A DNA stretch of 64,000 nucleotides from Diaporthe sp. PMI_573 (Eukaryota > Ascomycota > Sordariomycetes > Diaporthales > Diaporthaceae), in the NCBI GenBank assembly GCA_021399435.1, contig JAJTUP010000009.1:1-64000 (forward strand). The letters run 5' to 3'. The notes under the pieces were generated by a model. The model did not search any database and was not told where the DNA came from. It saw nothing but the letters and a program-made list of their open reading frames with translations. Position numbers and translations under genes: made by a program. Positions 13,357 to 23,393 of the stretch are shown piece after piece (the stretch's first letter is position 1; each line of letters starts with the position of its first letter).

Positions 13357-13782
13357 TCATCGTTTCGGCAGCGATTGGATCCTCTTCGGGGGCCCGTTCC
13401 TGGGCTTAAAGACGGCCACGGGAAATTTCCATTTATGCAGGGGAGGCGCGGGATCTTCGTCCTCATGTGGGGTCGGGTTACCCTTGCCAGGCTGTCCCGA
13501 GGGGGCGGGCGGAGCGTCGGCACCAGCACTTGAGCTCGGGCGGCTAGCGGCTTTGACGGGCTTTCCAGAGAGGGGGGGCGGAGCGTCGGCACCAGCACTC
13601 GAGCTCGGGCGGCTAGCGGTCTTGACGGGCTTCGCGGGCTTGTGGCCATCGGCTCCGGCGCCAGCGCCGGTGCCGGTGGGGGCGGATTTCTTCACGGAAC
13701 CACTGGCAGTGGTGGAGGCTGGCTTCTTGGTGATCTTGCCCGAGCCTTTCTTGCCTGTGTCCGCGGTATTATTGGTACCCAT
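13357..13782 (-). CDS. Hypothetical basic Ala/Pro/Ser/Lys-rich protein with 23-aa repeat
   Basis: A 141-aa protein is predicted from the ATG at 13,782, which sits in a good Kozak context (CCACCATGG). A longer open frame continues upstream, but it lacks the composition of the body and spans a TATATA motif at 13,937-13,942, so I start here. The first half is Lys/Ser/Thr-rich. The middle has a 23-residue unit (KPVKxASRPSSSAGADAPP) about twice, with a 69-bp DNA period. The C-terminus has an acidic patch, then WKFPVAVFKPRNGPPKR. It should be largely disordered and highly basic, so nucleic-acid binding is conceivable. No family is recognised and no function is claimed. Confidence 0.5.
   Translation of the reverse strand: MGTNNTADTGKKGSGKITKKPASTTASGSVKKSAPTGTGAGAGADGHKPAKPVKTASRPSSSAGADAPPPLSGKPVKAASRPSSSAGADAPPAPSGQPGKGNPTPHEDEDPAPPLHKWKFPVAVFKPRNGPPKRIQSLPKR
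13511..13645. repeat. 69-bp coding tandem repeat (about 2 copies)
   Basis: GGAGCGTCGG starts at 13,511 and again at 13,580, giving a 69-bp in-frame period inside the basic-protein gene. The copies differ at a few positions, mostly silent, so it is an established duplication and not an assembly slip. Confidence 0.8.
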
Positions 13783-13936
13783 GGTGGTGAGTTGAATAGG
13801 ACGCCTTAGATGGGCCTGAACTGGTTGTACTGTGATGATGGCGTGGTTGATGATGTGCGCTATGAGGTGAGCAGAAGAACTTGGGAATACACTGAGGTAC
13901 TCGTCTTGCCGAGATACGAATGCTGGATGTAGAGAA

Positions 13937-13942
13937 TATATA
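13937..13942 (-). promoter_or_regulatory. Candidate TATA box for the gene at 13,357-13,782
   Basis: TATATA lies about 155 bp upstream of the chosen ATG on the minus strand. This supports a transcription start downstream of it and argues against the longer open frame. Confidence 0.35.
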
Positions 13943-14672
13943 GAGGTTCTTGGACTGGCTGCATGCCGGTGCCAAGTCGATGGAGCGTACCTAGGTATTG
14001 AAACGAGCCGCCGCCCCCACGGGCTGAGACGGGCCCCAGGCAGCCCGGGTGGCCGCTCGAAGTTGGTGGCCGCCATAAGTTGGTAGACGCCGCAGGTTGG
14101 TGGCCTACTTTTGGCCACTTTTCACGGCCTATTAAACGCATGACTCATGTTCTTGCTGTGCCCTTCATTCTTCTGGCATCTCCGGCCCTCTTAATGCTTT
14201 CACTGCTTCCAATAATATCTTTTGTGGGTAGGATGCTAGGTTCGTGGCCTTGTGGTGATCGCCCTCGGGGCAGGTGTTAGTATGTACGTACGTCGCCTGT
14301 GAATATAGACAGATCTGTACAATTTTATGTATTCATATGCACCAATGCAGTACAGCATTTCCAAAAGTGAACGTCTCGTCAGTTGGAGTCCTATTTCGAA
14401 CTAATGCTAAAGGACTCATCCATTTCGAGTGACAGATTGATAAATGAGATGCCAATTAATTAGCAGGCGTGTGCTTGATGACAGTTTGCTGACCGCTTGC
14501 TGCCCATGCTCTTATTTACAGACACAATTGTTAGGCGATTCAGACCATATTTGACTTCACTAGGACGGAGTAGAAGTCACATGCAAATTTCAGTCTTAAT
14601 TATGCTCTGGCCTAATTACAAGTGTCTATACAGCTCGCTCGCTTGTATCATCATCTCAAGCACCGGCCATCA

Positions 14673-15836
14673 TCACTGATACTCAGGCAGGTCGTAATCT
14701 CTGACGACCGGCTCTTCTTCCACAGGAGCGTACAGCTTCCGCTGCTCCTCTGTGCCAAACCTCGCCTTGAGCCACTCCTGAACGTACTTTGGATTGTAAT
14801 GCCATTCATGAGGGATCCATCCTCCAAAGTCTTCCATGGGCTCATCCCAGAAGTATATCATCGGGTTACACGGGCGCGGCCAGTCTAGTTGCAGCGGCCT
14901 CTTGAGTCTCTTGGCCTGGCTGAACACAATGGCCGCGTTGTAGTCGATAAGCACAATGCGCGGTAGGGGCAGGCCCGCGACCACAGGGCGGTTTTGACCG
15001 AGCTTGGCCGGGGGGCCCCTTGGGTCGAGCATAAGGTTCCGCCCGGCAAAGTCTAGCTGATCAATCCCGGAGTGCAGCTGTTTGACGTAGCCGTCCATAG
15101 CGAGCGCCAGGACCTCAAGCCTATACTCTTCTGGGAGGTGAAAAGCATCCTTGCCCATATTCCTGGGACCGTTCTGGATGAGGCTGCCGCGCATACTGGT
15201 CCCTTCGAGGTGCTCAATCAAGACCAGGCGGATGGGCCTCGTCTGGGCCTTACCCCTGCTGGTGATGGGAAGTATGAAGGACCACGAGCCATAGTAGGCG
15301 GGGGCAAAGGAGCCGGTCTGTCCCGTCTCCTGAAGGTGCTCATAAGCGGCGGCCTCGCGGCTGTAGTCCCTGTCGGCCTCGGTAACAACGTCGCGGGGCT
15401 CGTGGGCAATCGACTCCGAGAAATCATAGTACAAAGCGTCGTATATCTTGGCGACCGCCCGGAAGGGCTGGCCGGCAGTCTCTTGGCCGGGGGTGATGGA
15501 GCACGTGACGACTTGGGCGCCGTTGGCGCCTCCCACAGAGATGGGAGTGGTAATGGTCAGCTGTGCAGTGTCTGCCTGGCATGGTGGCGTCTCCATGGGA
15601 GTGTTGTCGACGACCAACTTGCTCTGCGGCACGCTTCGCATGTAATCCGGTGATAGCTGTGGTCTGGGCTCGGGGCCGTAATCTTGTGCGCCAAATGCTG
15701 GAGGGGGCACATGGCGGTGGATTTGTGTGGTGAATCCAGCGATGTATGGGAATGGCGGCTTGTCTGGATCATCGGGGGGTGTCCAAAACCGAGGCACAAA
15801 CACCTGTGGGATTTCAGAGCCGTCAGGGGACAACAT
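14673..15836 (-). CDS. Protein-kinase-like (PKL fold) protein, divergent fungal type
   Basis: A 387-aa single-exon protein. The first 90 residues are Pro-rich and probably disordered. The rest has the outline of a protein-kinase-like fold: FRAVAKIYD with the presumed ATP-contact Lys130, REAAAYEHL with Glu161 as helix-C partner, a hinge LVLIEHLEG at about 204-212, a catalytic-loop equivalent GIDQLDFAGRN with Asp262 and Asn267, and a metal-binding Asp298 in VLIDYNAA where kinases have DFG. The key residues are therefore present and it could be active, though the loop His is Leu. Such proteins are usually annotated as hypothetical or aminoglycoside-phosphotransferase/kinase-like. It is transcribed away from the nuclease-like gene at 16,625, with about 790 bp between them. 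The substrate is unknown. Confidence 0.7.
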   Translation of the reverse strand: MLSPDGSEIPQVFVPRFWTPPDDPDKPPFPYIAGFTTQIHRHVPPPAFGAQDYGPEPRPQLSPDYMRSVPQSKLVVDNTPMETPPCQADTAQLTITTPISVGGANGAQVVTCSITPGQETAGQPFRAVAKIYDALYYDFSESIAHEPRDVVTEADRDYSREAAAYEHLQETGQTGSFAPAYYGSWSFILPITSRGKAQTRPIRLVLIEHLEGTSMRGSLIQNGPRNMGKDAFHLPEEYRLEVLALAMDGYVKQLHSGIDQLDFAGRNLMLDPRGPPAKLGQNRPVVAGLPLPRIVLIDYNAAIVFSQAKRLKRPLQLDWPRPCNPMIYFWDEPMEDFGGWIPHEWHYNPKYVQEWLKARFGTEEQRKLYAPVEEEPVVRDYDLPEYQ

Positions 15837-16321
15837 GGCGATCCTGGTTGCTCCACTATGTGGGAAGAGGGCAGAAAATCGAGGAAGCCCCCTAAGTAAC
15901 GGAGATGTTGTTTCGACAGTTTCTTGAGCCAGTTCAGTTGAGCTGAAGGGCTAGCTTTATGTGATTCAAGGGAGCAGTTATACACCAATGATGTGTCGCG
16001 TTCGGTAAGCTTCAAGGCCTGCAAGAAGCCGCTAATTACGCTCAGCGGTACCAGCTGAAAGTCTTGGAAGAAAACCTTCTGAGGAAATTTACATTAGCCA
16101 AAGAAATTTTCATGAGGAACAAGATAAATGCTGAGACCAAGGGCAAGTACGAACAGGAATCAAAAATAGAAACAGGCCATTTGTCATCCACCTAAACATG
16201 TACTGTAACGTGTTGGTTCAAGGGCCGCTGGTGCTGCTCCGGCACTGTGCCCCATGAGCGCCTGCCCCGCTCTGCAGTGGATGGGACCAAGGCCACGACC
16301 TCGACCTTCCAAGGCCAGTCT

Positions 16322-16399
16322 CAAAATAGCTATCCAACTACCAACATTGAGGGCCAGGCCCAAAATAGCTATCCAACTACCAACATTGAGGGCCAGGCC
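16322..16399. repeat. Perfect 39-bp direct tandem duplication
   Basis: A 39-bp unit starting CAAAATAGCTATCCAACTAC occurs at 16,322-16,360 and again at 16,361-16,399 with no mismatch. It lies in the region between the divergent genes. A perfect copy implies a recent event. Confidence 0.9.
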
Positions 16400-16472
16400 A
16401 GATTTAGAAGTTGGGGCTGCCGTGACAGGACCTGGCAGTATGGCAGATGCAATGGAGACAACTGAATCGGTC

Positions 16473-16478
16473 TATAAA
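16473..16478 (+). promoter_or_regulatory. Candidate TATA box
   Basis: TATAAA, about 147 bp upstream of the ATG at 16,625. It is the clearest TATA match in this intergenic region. Confidence 0.4.
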
Positions 16479-16624
16479 ACCATTGATCGGCTCTCCTCCG
16501 TGGCCAAAGATTTACTGGAGTATCAACAAACCGCAACACCCTGAATTCCATCTTGAAAAGACCTAGTCTTCGGCAACTTCCACTGCATCAACACCTCGAA
16601 TCTCAACCGCCATTTCCGTTCACA

Positions 16625-17536
16625 ATGGCCCAAGTCCCCCAAGTCCCCCAAGTCCCCCAACCCCCGCCTCCGTCTATTTTCGACTCATTCAACCAGACCC
16701 TGCCGGGTTATCGCTATACTCACGGCTTGAAAAGGGCCCCTCAAAGCGGATCAAAATCTAAACAGACGAAACCGCCCATCTTCGCGGTTCGGCGCCTGGC
16801 CAACCGCTGGTGCGACCAAGGGGACAACCTCATACACAATTACCAACTCTCAGCGCATCCATTGTTCCCCGATTTGCTGACCGAGCGTCTCTACAACCCG
16901 GAGAACGCCATCGTGCACCGGAATGAGGCTGACGTCGTGCGGACCGCGGCCATGTATTTGATCCACCCCGTCTGTCAGGCACTCCATGTCGATCCCAGTG
17001 CCACAGGCCGCTTCGCCTCGCAGGCCGAGGACGACTCGGCCGACGGCTTGCGGACGGACATCACCTACTACAAGTCGATCCCCGGCGGCTCCCGCGCCTT
17101 CGCCATCGTCGAGTTCAAGAGGCGGACCGTCATCAGAGAAAAAGAGCTCAACGATGCCATAAAGACCTTCGACCCAAACGGCCACAACAACGCGCGTATT
17201 CGCCAAGACATCCTAAACAACGTCCCGGCCATTTCACAAGCAGGCCAGACACACCGTTCGTACTTCCTAGCGGGCTCCCACCGCCTCCTCAGGCAGGCGT
17301 CGGCGTATGCCATCGAACACAGGACAAGATACGTGGCTCTGTTTGACTACGACCACCTGGTCTGCATCTACTTCCCTGAGCTGGACCATAGACAGCCGAC
17401 CGCCAGTTTGGTTACCGCCAACGGCGGTGTAGGGGACTACGCTGAGTTGGATGTCTACCCGTTCTCCGACTCTCACTTGATGAGAAAGGCGCTGCTGGGT
17501 TTCCTCGAGGACGCCTATACCAACACACCCCATTAA
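16625..17536 (+). CDS. PD-(D/E)XK restriction-endonuclease-fold protein
   Basis: A 303-aa single-exon protein from an ATG in good context (CACAATGGC). An in-frame extension to 16,553 exists, but it lies close behind the TATA box and is poorly composed. The N-terminus is a VPQ repeat (9-bp period) plus a Pro run. The folded part has the layout of the PD-(D/E)XK nuclease fold: helix-A acid in NEADVVRTA (Glu101), Asp145 in LRTDITYY, then FAIVEFKRR giving Glu163 and Lys165, and a later Gln (LLRQASAYA, Gln224). The spacing fits that fold, which also occurs in Crinkler-type (CR) effectors and many fungal orphan proteins. Nuclease activity is inferred. No signal peptide is seen. It is divergent to a kinase-like gene. 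Confidence 0.65.
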   Translation: MAQVPQVPQVPQPPPPSIFDSFNQTLPGYRYTHGLKRAPQSGSKSKQTKPPIFAVRRLANRWCDQGDNLIHNYQLSAHPLFPDLLTERLYNPENAIVHRNEADVVRTAAMYLIHPVCQALHVDPSATGRFASQAEDDSADGLRTDITYYKSIPGGSRAFAIVEFKRRTVIREKELNDAIKTFDPNGHNNARIRQDILNNVPAISQAGQTHRSYFLAGSHRLLRQASAYAIEHRTRYVALFDYDHLVCIYFPELDHRQPTASLVTANGGVGDYAELDVYPFSDSHLMRKALLGFLEDAYTNTPH

Positions 17537-18168
17537 GACAGGGCGAGGTATATACGGAGACGAGCAGACGCGGAGAAAGGTCCAGATGGCGATGAGAACT
17601 CGAGGAAGAGGAAAGTAGAGAGAGAACGGTCGGTCTACAGATAGCAAGGCAGAGGAACGAGAATACAGATGACTATTAAACTAATAGGCACACTGTGACA
17701 GCCCAGGACAATCTTTTGCACGTGTATAGAGAATCATAGGAAAAAAGTGCTATGAGCTTATTGGCACTTATTAAGGTAGCCAATTTTAGATGCGTTTCTC
17801 TTAAGTAGCCTACCTATCAAATAATGCACCTAGACCTCTCCTACAACCCTTGATGTTGTCAGTATAGACTGAGTATAATTCCAGCTGAGATTGCGATGGC
17901 TCTCCAACAGCACTGGTTAAACGAACATTCATGTAAGCACAAACGATTGACAGACGTTTCCTAAGTCACGGCCATTCTTGCCGCACATAGAAGAATCCAA
18001 TGCCTACTGCTTGTTAGGTATATCAGGACTAATAAATTGCAAAGGCTTTCACCAGTACTACACTTTTTGCAGGTCTTGTCCATGAGTGAATGCGAACCTC
18101 TTGGTCCTGTTCTGTCGACGCTTGTGTAGTCCCTCGGCTAGCAACATATTCACAGCATGAAGACCCGT
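17537..18168. other. Intergenic with dispersed repeat copy
   Basis: No gene is seen. 17,770-17,859 is a diverged copy of the element at 24,191-24,280. Confidence 0.5.
17770..17859. repeat. Dispersed repeat, copy 1 (partner 24,191-24,280)
   Basis: About 90 bp aligns with 24,191-24,280 in the same orientation. Shared blocks include GCCAATTT, TTTCTCTT, TACCTATCA and GCACCTA. The two copies bracket the NLR remnant and the Mutator-like element. Confidence 0.65.
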
Positions 18169-18200
18169 CTTACATATCCGTCCCGCTCAAGGAGTACTCA

Positions 18201-20277
18201 CTAATCGAAATTCTTTCGGCCTCTGCTCTGTGAATTGACTCGCTCCATAGCCTTTTCGTATTGTTCATTGTAGGCTTCAGATCCAGTGGAAAGACTTTGC
18301 AAGGCTTCGGTGAGGGCTGTAGGAGATTCAATATCCTCCAAAGACTTGATATGGAGATAGAAAAGAAGAAACCTATGTTCATACATTAGTGGACCGGGAT
18401 GAAAGAAATGTGGAGGGCTGCATACATTCCGTTAACGGCCTCAGAAATTTTAGTTTTGACCTAGTCCTTCAAGTTGTCATCTCGTTTCACGAAGCGAGGT
18501 AGATTCGAAAGTTGCCCATCAATATACTCCAAAACATCTTTCTTGCTGGCTTGAACATCTTTCCGAAGCACGCCCTGAAACTCTGATAGGATGTCAGGGA
18601 TATCCCTGGAAGTTGTAAAAATGTTGGCCTCGGTTGCAGATTGGAGGTCGAATATCGACTTCAGAAAACATGATCGGCGGCCTTCTGAAGCCTGGCACTC
18701 GTCGAGCGCATCGATGACAAGGAATATTCGGGAATATTGAGCTGCTATTGATCGAATAGCATCCATCAACTCTTCACGAGACGGTCATATGCGCCTAGAT
18801 CTATGTCTATTGTGTAGATCTCTGAAAGCCTTCGGTAAGGATGACGAATCTCGAGCCAGCTGCTTGAGCAGACTTGCTAGCAGGTCCTCGACTCTCTGAT
18901 CATGTTCACACTTGTAATCGAAGTATATGTATGCAATACTACTGTTCTGATCCTAGAACTGATGTTCGAGCTCATTAATCAGGATTGATGTCAGGATCTT
19001 CTTACCAGCGCCTGGAATACCTGGACAGAACACGGTCTTGTTTTTGGATTTCAGCCACTCCTAGTACTCCCGAGACTCGAGAAACCATTAGCAACTTTCG
19101 GGTTGTCTCCTTCCGAAATTATTGCTTTGATCGGTTCCGTATTCCTCTAGTGTTAGCCAATCTAATATTTCACTATCTTCCTTGTCTTGCGTGACATTTC
19201 GTACGGCTTGCAGATTGACTGTGGTCTGATTCATTCGATAATCAACTACAAATACTGTTAGGCTGTGATCAGGATGTGTTTGATCATTTACTGACTATTA
19301 GAAAGCACCTCGCGCAACGTCTTCTCAGCCTCTACTTTATTTGGGGCGATGTGGCGCAGCAGATCCTTTGCGTACGCTGCTGCTACCATAGCTGCATATC
19401 CTTGCCAGTCCTTGTTCTTATGCGTGTCTGAGTAGTCGCAGATTCCCCGGACCACCAGACACGGGAAGTGGTTCATCAGGCCTGCTGCCTCCATCTCAAA
19501 GCATAGTACACCTTTCTCTGCGGCAAGGGTGTCGCGGACCATGGCATTATTCATCAAAGAGTTTGCCGAAGCGATCAGTCCGTAATGAATGATTGGATCA
19601 TCCTCTCCCTCGTCACGTTCAGTTCAAGGGACCACTTGATCCTCCCTACATGCTTTCAAGCAATTTGAATTAGGTTCTGGGTGAATAAAGTTGCTATGGT
19701 ATAGATTGTCGGTTGCCACGTCCGGCCGCATGTATCTCTTTCGCAACTTCGGGTATCTTACAAAAGCGCTCATGATTGTCTCTTCAATCTTGTGGCCCTT
19801 GAGCTGATGTATGGCCTTGAGTCCGGAAATAGCCGTACGTAAGACCGTCAGTGGCTGATTAAGGTACCCAGTCGTTTGAAACCTTTTCTCTTGTATCGTT
19901 TTGCCGAAGTCCTATTGAAACACTCCGCCGTACCCATCTTTAGTGGCACTGACAACAACATCGCCAAGCCTGATATCATTTGCTGCCGTAGGAGCGCCGC
20001 CGCCAATGCCGACCATGAGACCAATGCGGACATTGGGAAAACTATGCCTCATGTCCTTAGCGACCCCAGTTGCCGAACTGGTTCCGTATTCGCCATCGGG
20101 AAGCACAGCGATGACAACATTGTGCTTGCCAATGGCGCCGAGTGTGTAATTATTATCGTCATGAGTTGCAACAGCTTCTGGAGAGTCGTGCTCACTATCA
20201 AGCAATGCTTGCGCGGCCACGTACTCGGTGTGAAGCGCGCAGATCCACCCTACTGTGTAGTCTTCAGGGTTCGTCAT
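18201..20277 (-). pseudogene. Broken PNP_UDP-NACHT (NLR-type) gene
   Basis: From an ATG at 20,277 the protein starts as a fungal nucleoside-phosphorylase-like receptor ([36 protein letters not shown]). It continues through [24 protein letters not shown] to about 19,288, then a NACHT NTPase with Walker A GIPGAGKK (the usual Thr/Ser after Lys is Lys) and Walker B FLVIDALDEC at about 18,700. In-frame stops interrupt it, first at 19,912-19,914 (where relatives have Tyr), then near 19,631 and at several places in the NACHT part, many explainable as C-to-T or G-to-A. A 53-bp intron (18,373-18,425) still looks intact. No C-terminal ankyrin, WD or TPR repeats follow. Intact relatives act in allorecognition or immunity-like death. 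This copy is dead or truncated. Confidence 0.8.
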
Positions 20278-21398
20278 TGTCGTTCAGCGAAAAATCGAGC
20301 AGCTGTTTTTCCAATCGATATCGTTCATCAGCTGGAAATGCCTCTTGGACAGGACGGTTTGTTATTTGAAAAGTATTCAAGGATCTTTGTATATACTGTT
20401 GGCAGTACAGTCACTCTCAGGTGGGAAGAAAGCAGAGACAGGCATGAAAGGTGATGCACTTAGGTAGTAAACCCCACCACGATGAGCTGTGCGAAATTGG
20501 GTTTTGTTGGATATGAGCAGATAAGCGTGGATTACGTGGCGTTGAAGGAGGAAGTCTAGAGGGAAAGCAGCCCAAGGGGACCACCTTACATGTAGACAAA
20601 ACCTGTAATTTGTGATAGTACGGATGTAAATGTCCATTATGACCAATCCCTTTCAAGATTCATGCAGGTTTCACCTTTGTGCGACTCGCAAAATGGCCCG
20701 TAAGGCAGTGAGGATCTCTGATTAGTTACATGCCGGTACTTAGGTACTTAATTACCCATTTCTTGTTGTGTTCCTGTCGGTCAGGATTGAGATCAGCCCT
20801 CGATCGCCCCGTTCATCAATTAAAGCTTCGTGAAAGGCTGGGGATTCATGTTGCCACGTGCATGACAAGTATCTTGGCGGCAGATAACTGTCAGGCTGCT
20901 CCAGCTTAGCCACCGCCTCCCCCCTCCAAAAAAAGCCCAGCCACGGTGTTCTGGCCATCCCATTTGTGATGCACCAGGCGGATTGCAGAACGCTAACGCC
21001 ATCAAATTACCTTGAATAAGAACCGTGTTTGGTCGAGGACGCACCGTCCAGCTACATGCTGACATAAATTGCCTTGCCATTTCAAGACGATTTCTGCTTC
21101 ATCCAGTTTGAGGTTACATCCTTTGGCTGAAAAGTTCGTGTCATGTACTGAGACAACCTCGATGGTTGACAGAAGCTGCAGACTGAGGCAATTAAATCAG
21201 CCTGGGTATGCAAGGCTCGCCTCCGTTTGGGGATCATGAGTGAATACCAACACAATATAGGACGCTGGCGGCACACGGTCCTGGACTCCAGGCGAGAATT
21301 GAAACAACTGAGGCACGCAGGTTACGTTGATGACCAGATCAAGTCGGTGTAGAAAAGGTCAAGTGACGAGCGCCATGCAGATGTGTGGCTTTTTCTTT
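20278..21398. other. Intergenic with dispersed repeat copy
   Basis: No gene is seen. It contains one copy of the repeat shared with about 56.5 kb. Short open frames here have no recognisable domain. Confidence 0.5.
20502..20600. repeat. Dispersed repeat, copy 1 (partner about 56,495-56,595)
   Basis: About 100 bp aligns in the same orientation with 56,495-56,595. The core GAAGGAGGAAGTCTAGA is identical and the flanks are diverged. Weak similarity continues to about 20,660. Minus-strand translations of both copies give a shared PSRLPPS peptide, but neither is a convincing gene. Confidence 0.65.
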
Positions 21399-21477
21399 GA
21401 ATACGGATATTCGCACAACACTCTATGGATGGGAAACAACACGCTAGTGACTAAGCAGCCGGCTTGGCGCCCTCGGC
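21399..21477 (+). repeat. MULE left terminal inverted repeat
   Basis: This 79-bp sequence is the exact reverse complement of 23,315-23,393. Confidence 0.9.
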
Positions 21478-21775
21478 AACGCTGCAGCCAATAGGGGGGC
21501 CAGGAATCTATTATGTAATTGCGCTAAGGCTAGCGCGCCTCGAATTTGACGACTTCGAGTGTTGATTTCGAGTGCTACGATAGTTGCTACGGAACGCGTC
21601 TCACACCACCCAACTTCTGTGAACCACCACATACGACCAACGCCTTCTATAAAGGAAATATTTCTACAGATTAGTCAATCAGCCATCGCCAATTACCCAC
21701 ATCTAGTTATCTTATGTTTTTCTTGGTGTATGGTGATGGCACACATACCCGACTACAGCGGGCTGGGGAGCGTTG

Positions 21776-23119
21776 GGAACGGCTGCCGAAGCTGAAAACA
21801 CCACGGGAAGCCTTGATGACGAAGATCTCGAGAGTGATACTGAAGATTTCGGACTTCAGAATGTGCCGGCAAGAAACACCAGTAGGCAGACTTCAAAAGT
21901 ACCCATACTTGCAGATATCCCCTACACCCGAACAGCCCTCTTCGACCTCTTGAAGATCATGGAGTACACTATAGATCGTGAGACCTACGATATGGCTTGG
22001 CAGCGGCTATAAGAGAAGTTCTCAGACCAAACGGCAATCCTCAACTATCTTAAGATGTATTATATTGATGAGGAAGAAGAGATTGTTGCCAAATGGGCTG
22101 GCTATAAGACTTGCCAAGTCCTTAACTTCGGCTTATATACAACGTCCTCTATAGAGCGTATGCACCGGAAAATCAAGGTTTAATTGGGCCACGGGATGGG
22201 GAATCTCCTCTTCTTATTTAAGGCTGCCCATGAAGCAGTTGAGGAAACTGCTTGTGATATGCGGCTAGAGGAAGCTAACCAGAAGACAGCAGCCCTCGAG
22301 AAGTTTAATAGGAAGAGATGGGTGGGAAAACTATACCTCTAAATATCAAGGGCGGCACTTGAACTTCTCGCGAAGATGAGGAAGTAAGCTGAACGTATGC
22401 TTCGGAACGAAACACCATGAGGGGAATGCTTACGACCTATGTGCCGTTGCCCCATCTACACGCAATTCGGCTTGATCTGTGCTAATCGAATTGCCGACAA
22501 GGAGGAGGCGGGTATTCCTCTTGACAAAGATGATATCTATACAGCATGGTACCTTGATCGTAACCTCTTGATTGATAACCCGCTCCTGGAGGTGCTTTCG
22601 CCTAAGATGGTTATTAACTCGAGGGGAAGGCCTTGTGATACTAATACGTTTGCGGGAAACGAAGAGGGCATCTTTGGAAGCGTTGGGAAGGCTGTGATAA
22701 CCCATTGGACCACCTCCAACACCACAAGCCTCAGCAGCAAGGCTGGTGATAAGATGAGGGCGACGACGGCTTCCGTACAACGTGTGAACTCGGCTTTTGA
22801 GTGGAACAATACAACCCTCGAGTTATTGGATGAAGAGGACCAAGTTGCACGCCGCCCGAAGCGAAAACACCAAGGGGATATCACGAGATCCAAAGCGCCG
22901 GCTTCATCGGCGCCTCCCTGGATGCGTACGGCACCAAGCACGCCGCCGCCGGCTAAGAGACGGCGTACGGCAGCTACGGCTATGGTCAACGGGCTTCCGG
23001 CTGTGGGCTTGGCTATCACAGACGTCGCCGACAAGAGCGACGATGGCTTCAGCAGTGAGGGCAACGAGGGCACCAACGAGAAGGAAACGCAGTCCCAGAT
23101 CATAGTGTCTATTAACTAG
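21776..23119 (+). pseudogene. MULE transposase C-terminal remnant
   Basis: One frame, interrupted by stops (for example after MAWQRL at about 22,010 and after MHRKIKV at about 22,180), reads as the tail of a fungal Mutator-like transposase. Visible parts are a helical segment (TTSSIERMHRKIK, then MGNLLFLFKAAHEAVEE), a SWIM-like zinc-finger stretch (CRCPIYTQFGLICANRIAD) at 22,441-22,500, and the GRPCDTN motif that follows it in this family. A long disordered, KRKH- and KRRR-containing tail ends at 23,119. The N-terminal DNA-binding domain and the catalytic DDE core are missing. The last 226 residues (from 22,439) form an unbroken frame. Confidence 0.75.
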
Positions 23120-23314
23120 AGGTGTTAACGAATGGGCTAACTCCGGGGGTTATCTCCGGGGGCGAGTTAGGGGCTATAGGCTCTATAGAAGCAAGAAAAT
23201 TGTGAAGTTAATTGATCGATTTAGTGGTCTAATTGCGTTGCAATTGAGCGTGCAATTGTGTGGGCAATAGTGGTGTGCCCAAAACACCACATATTCTGGC
23301 GATAGTGCCCCGGC

Positions 23315-23393
23315 GCCGAGGGCGCCAAGCCGGCTGCTTAGTCACTAGCGTGTTGTTTCCCATCCATAGAGTGTTGTGCGAATATCCGTATTC
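23315..23393 (-). repeat. MULE right terminal inverted repeat
   Basis: This 79-bp sequence is the exact reverse complement of 21,399-21,477. Confidence 0.9.

Larger units (their letters stand above)
15837..16624. promoter_or_regulatory. Shared divergent intergenic region of kinase-like and nuclease-like genes
   Basis: This 788-bp interval separates two divergently transcribed genes. It holds a 39-bp tandem duplication (16,322-16,399) and, for the plus-strand gene, a TATAAA at 16,473-16,478. A short open frame at 16,254-16,544 spans the duplication in frame, but it ends before the nuclease gene and shows no known domain. I treat it as leader sequence. Confidence 0.5.
21399..23393 (+). mobile_element. 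Mutator-like (MULE) DNA transposon, 1,995 bp, internally deleted
   Basis: The left end 21,399-21,477 and right end 23,315-23,393 are perfect 79-bp inverted repeats beginning GAATACGGATATTCGCACAA. Both sides carry TTTTCTTT (21,391-21,398 and 23,394-23,401), a plausible 8-bp target-site duplication, in the size range known for MULEs. The interior encodes only the C-terminal part of a MULE transposase, with stops, so the copy is non-autonomous. Perfect ends suggest recent movement or conversion, probably driven by a full-length relative elsewhere in the genome. Confidence 0.85.

Noticed and set aside
12920..14000. TACCTAGGTAT motifs at about 12,920, 13,046 and 13,990 as a regulatory array
   Set aside because: Only three widely spaced copies; similar motifs are common in fungal intergenic DNA.
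15072..15653. 193-aa plus-strand frame
   Set aside because: It is the shadow of the kinase-like gene.
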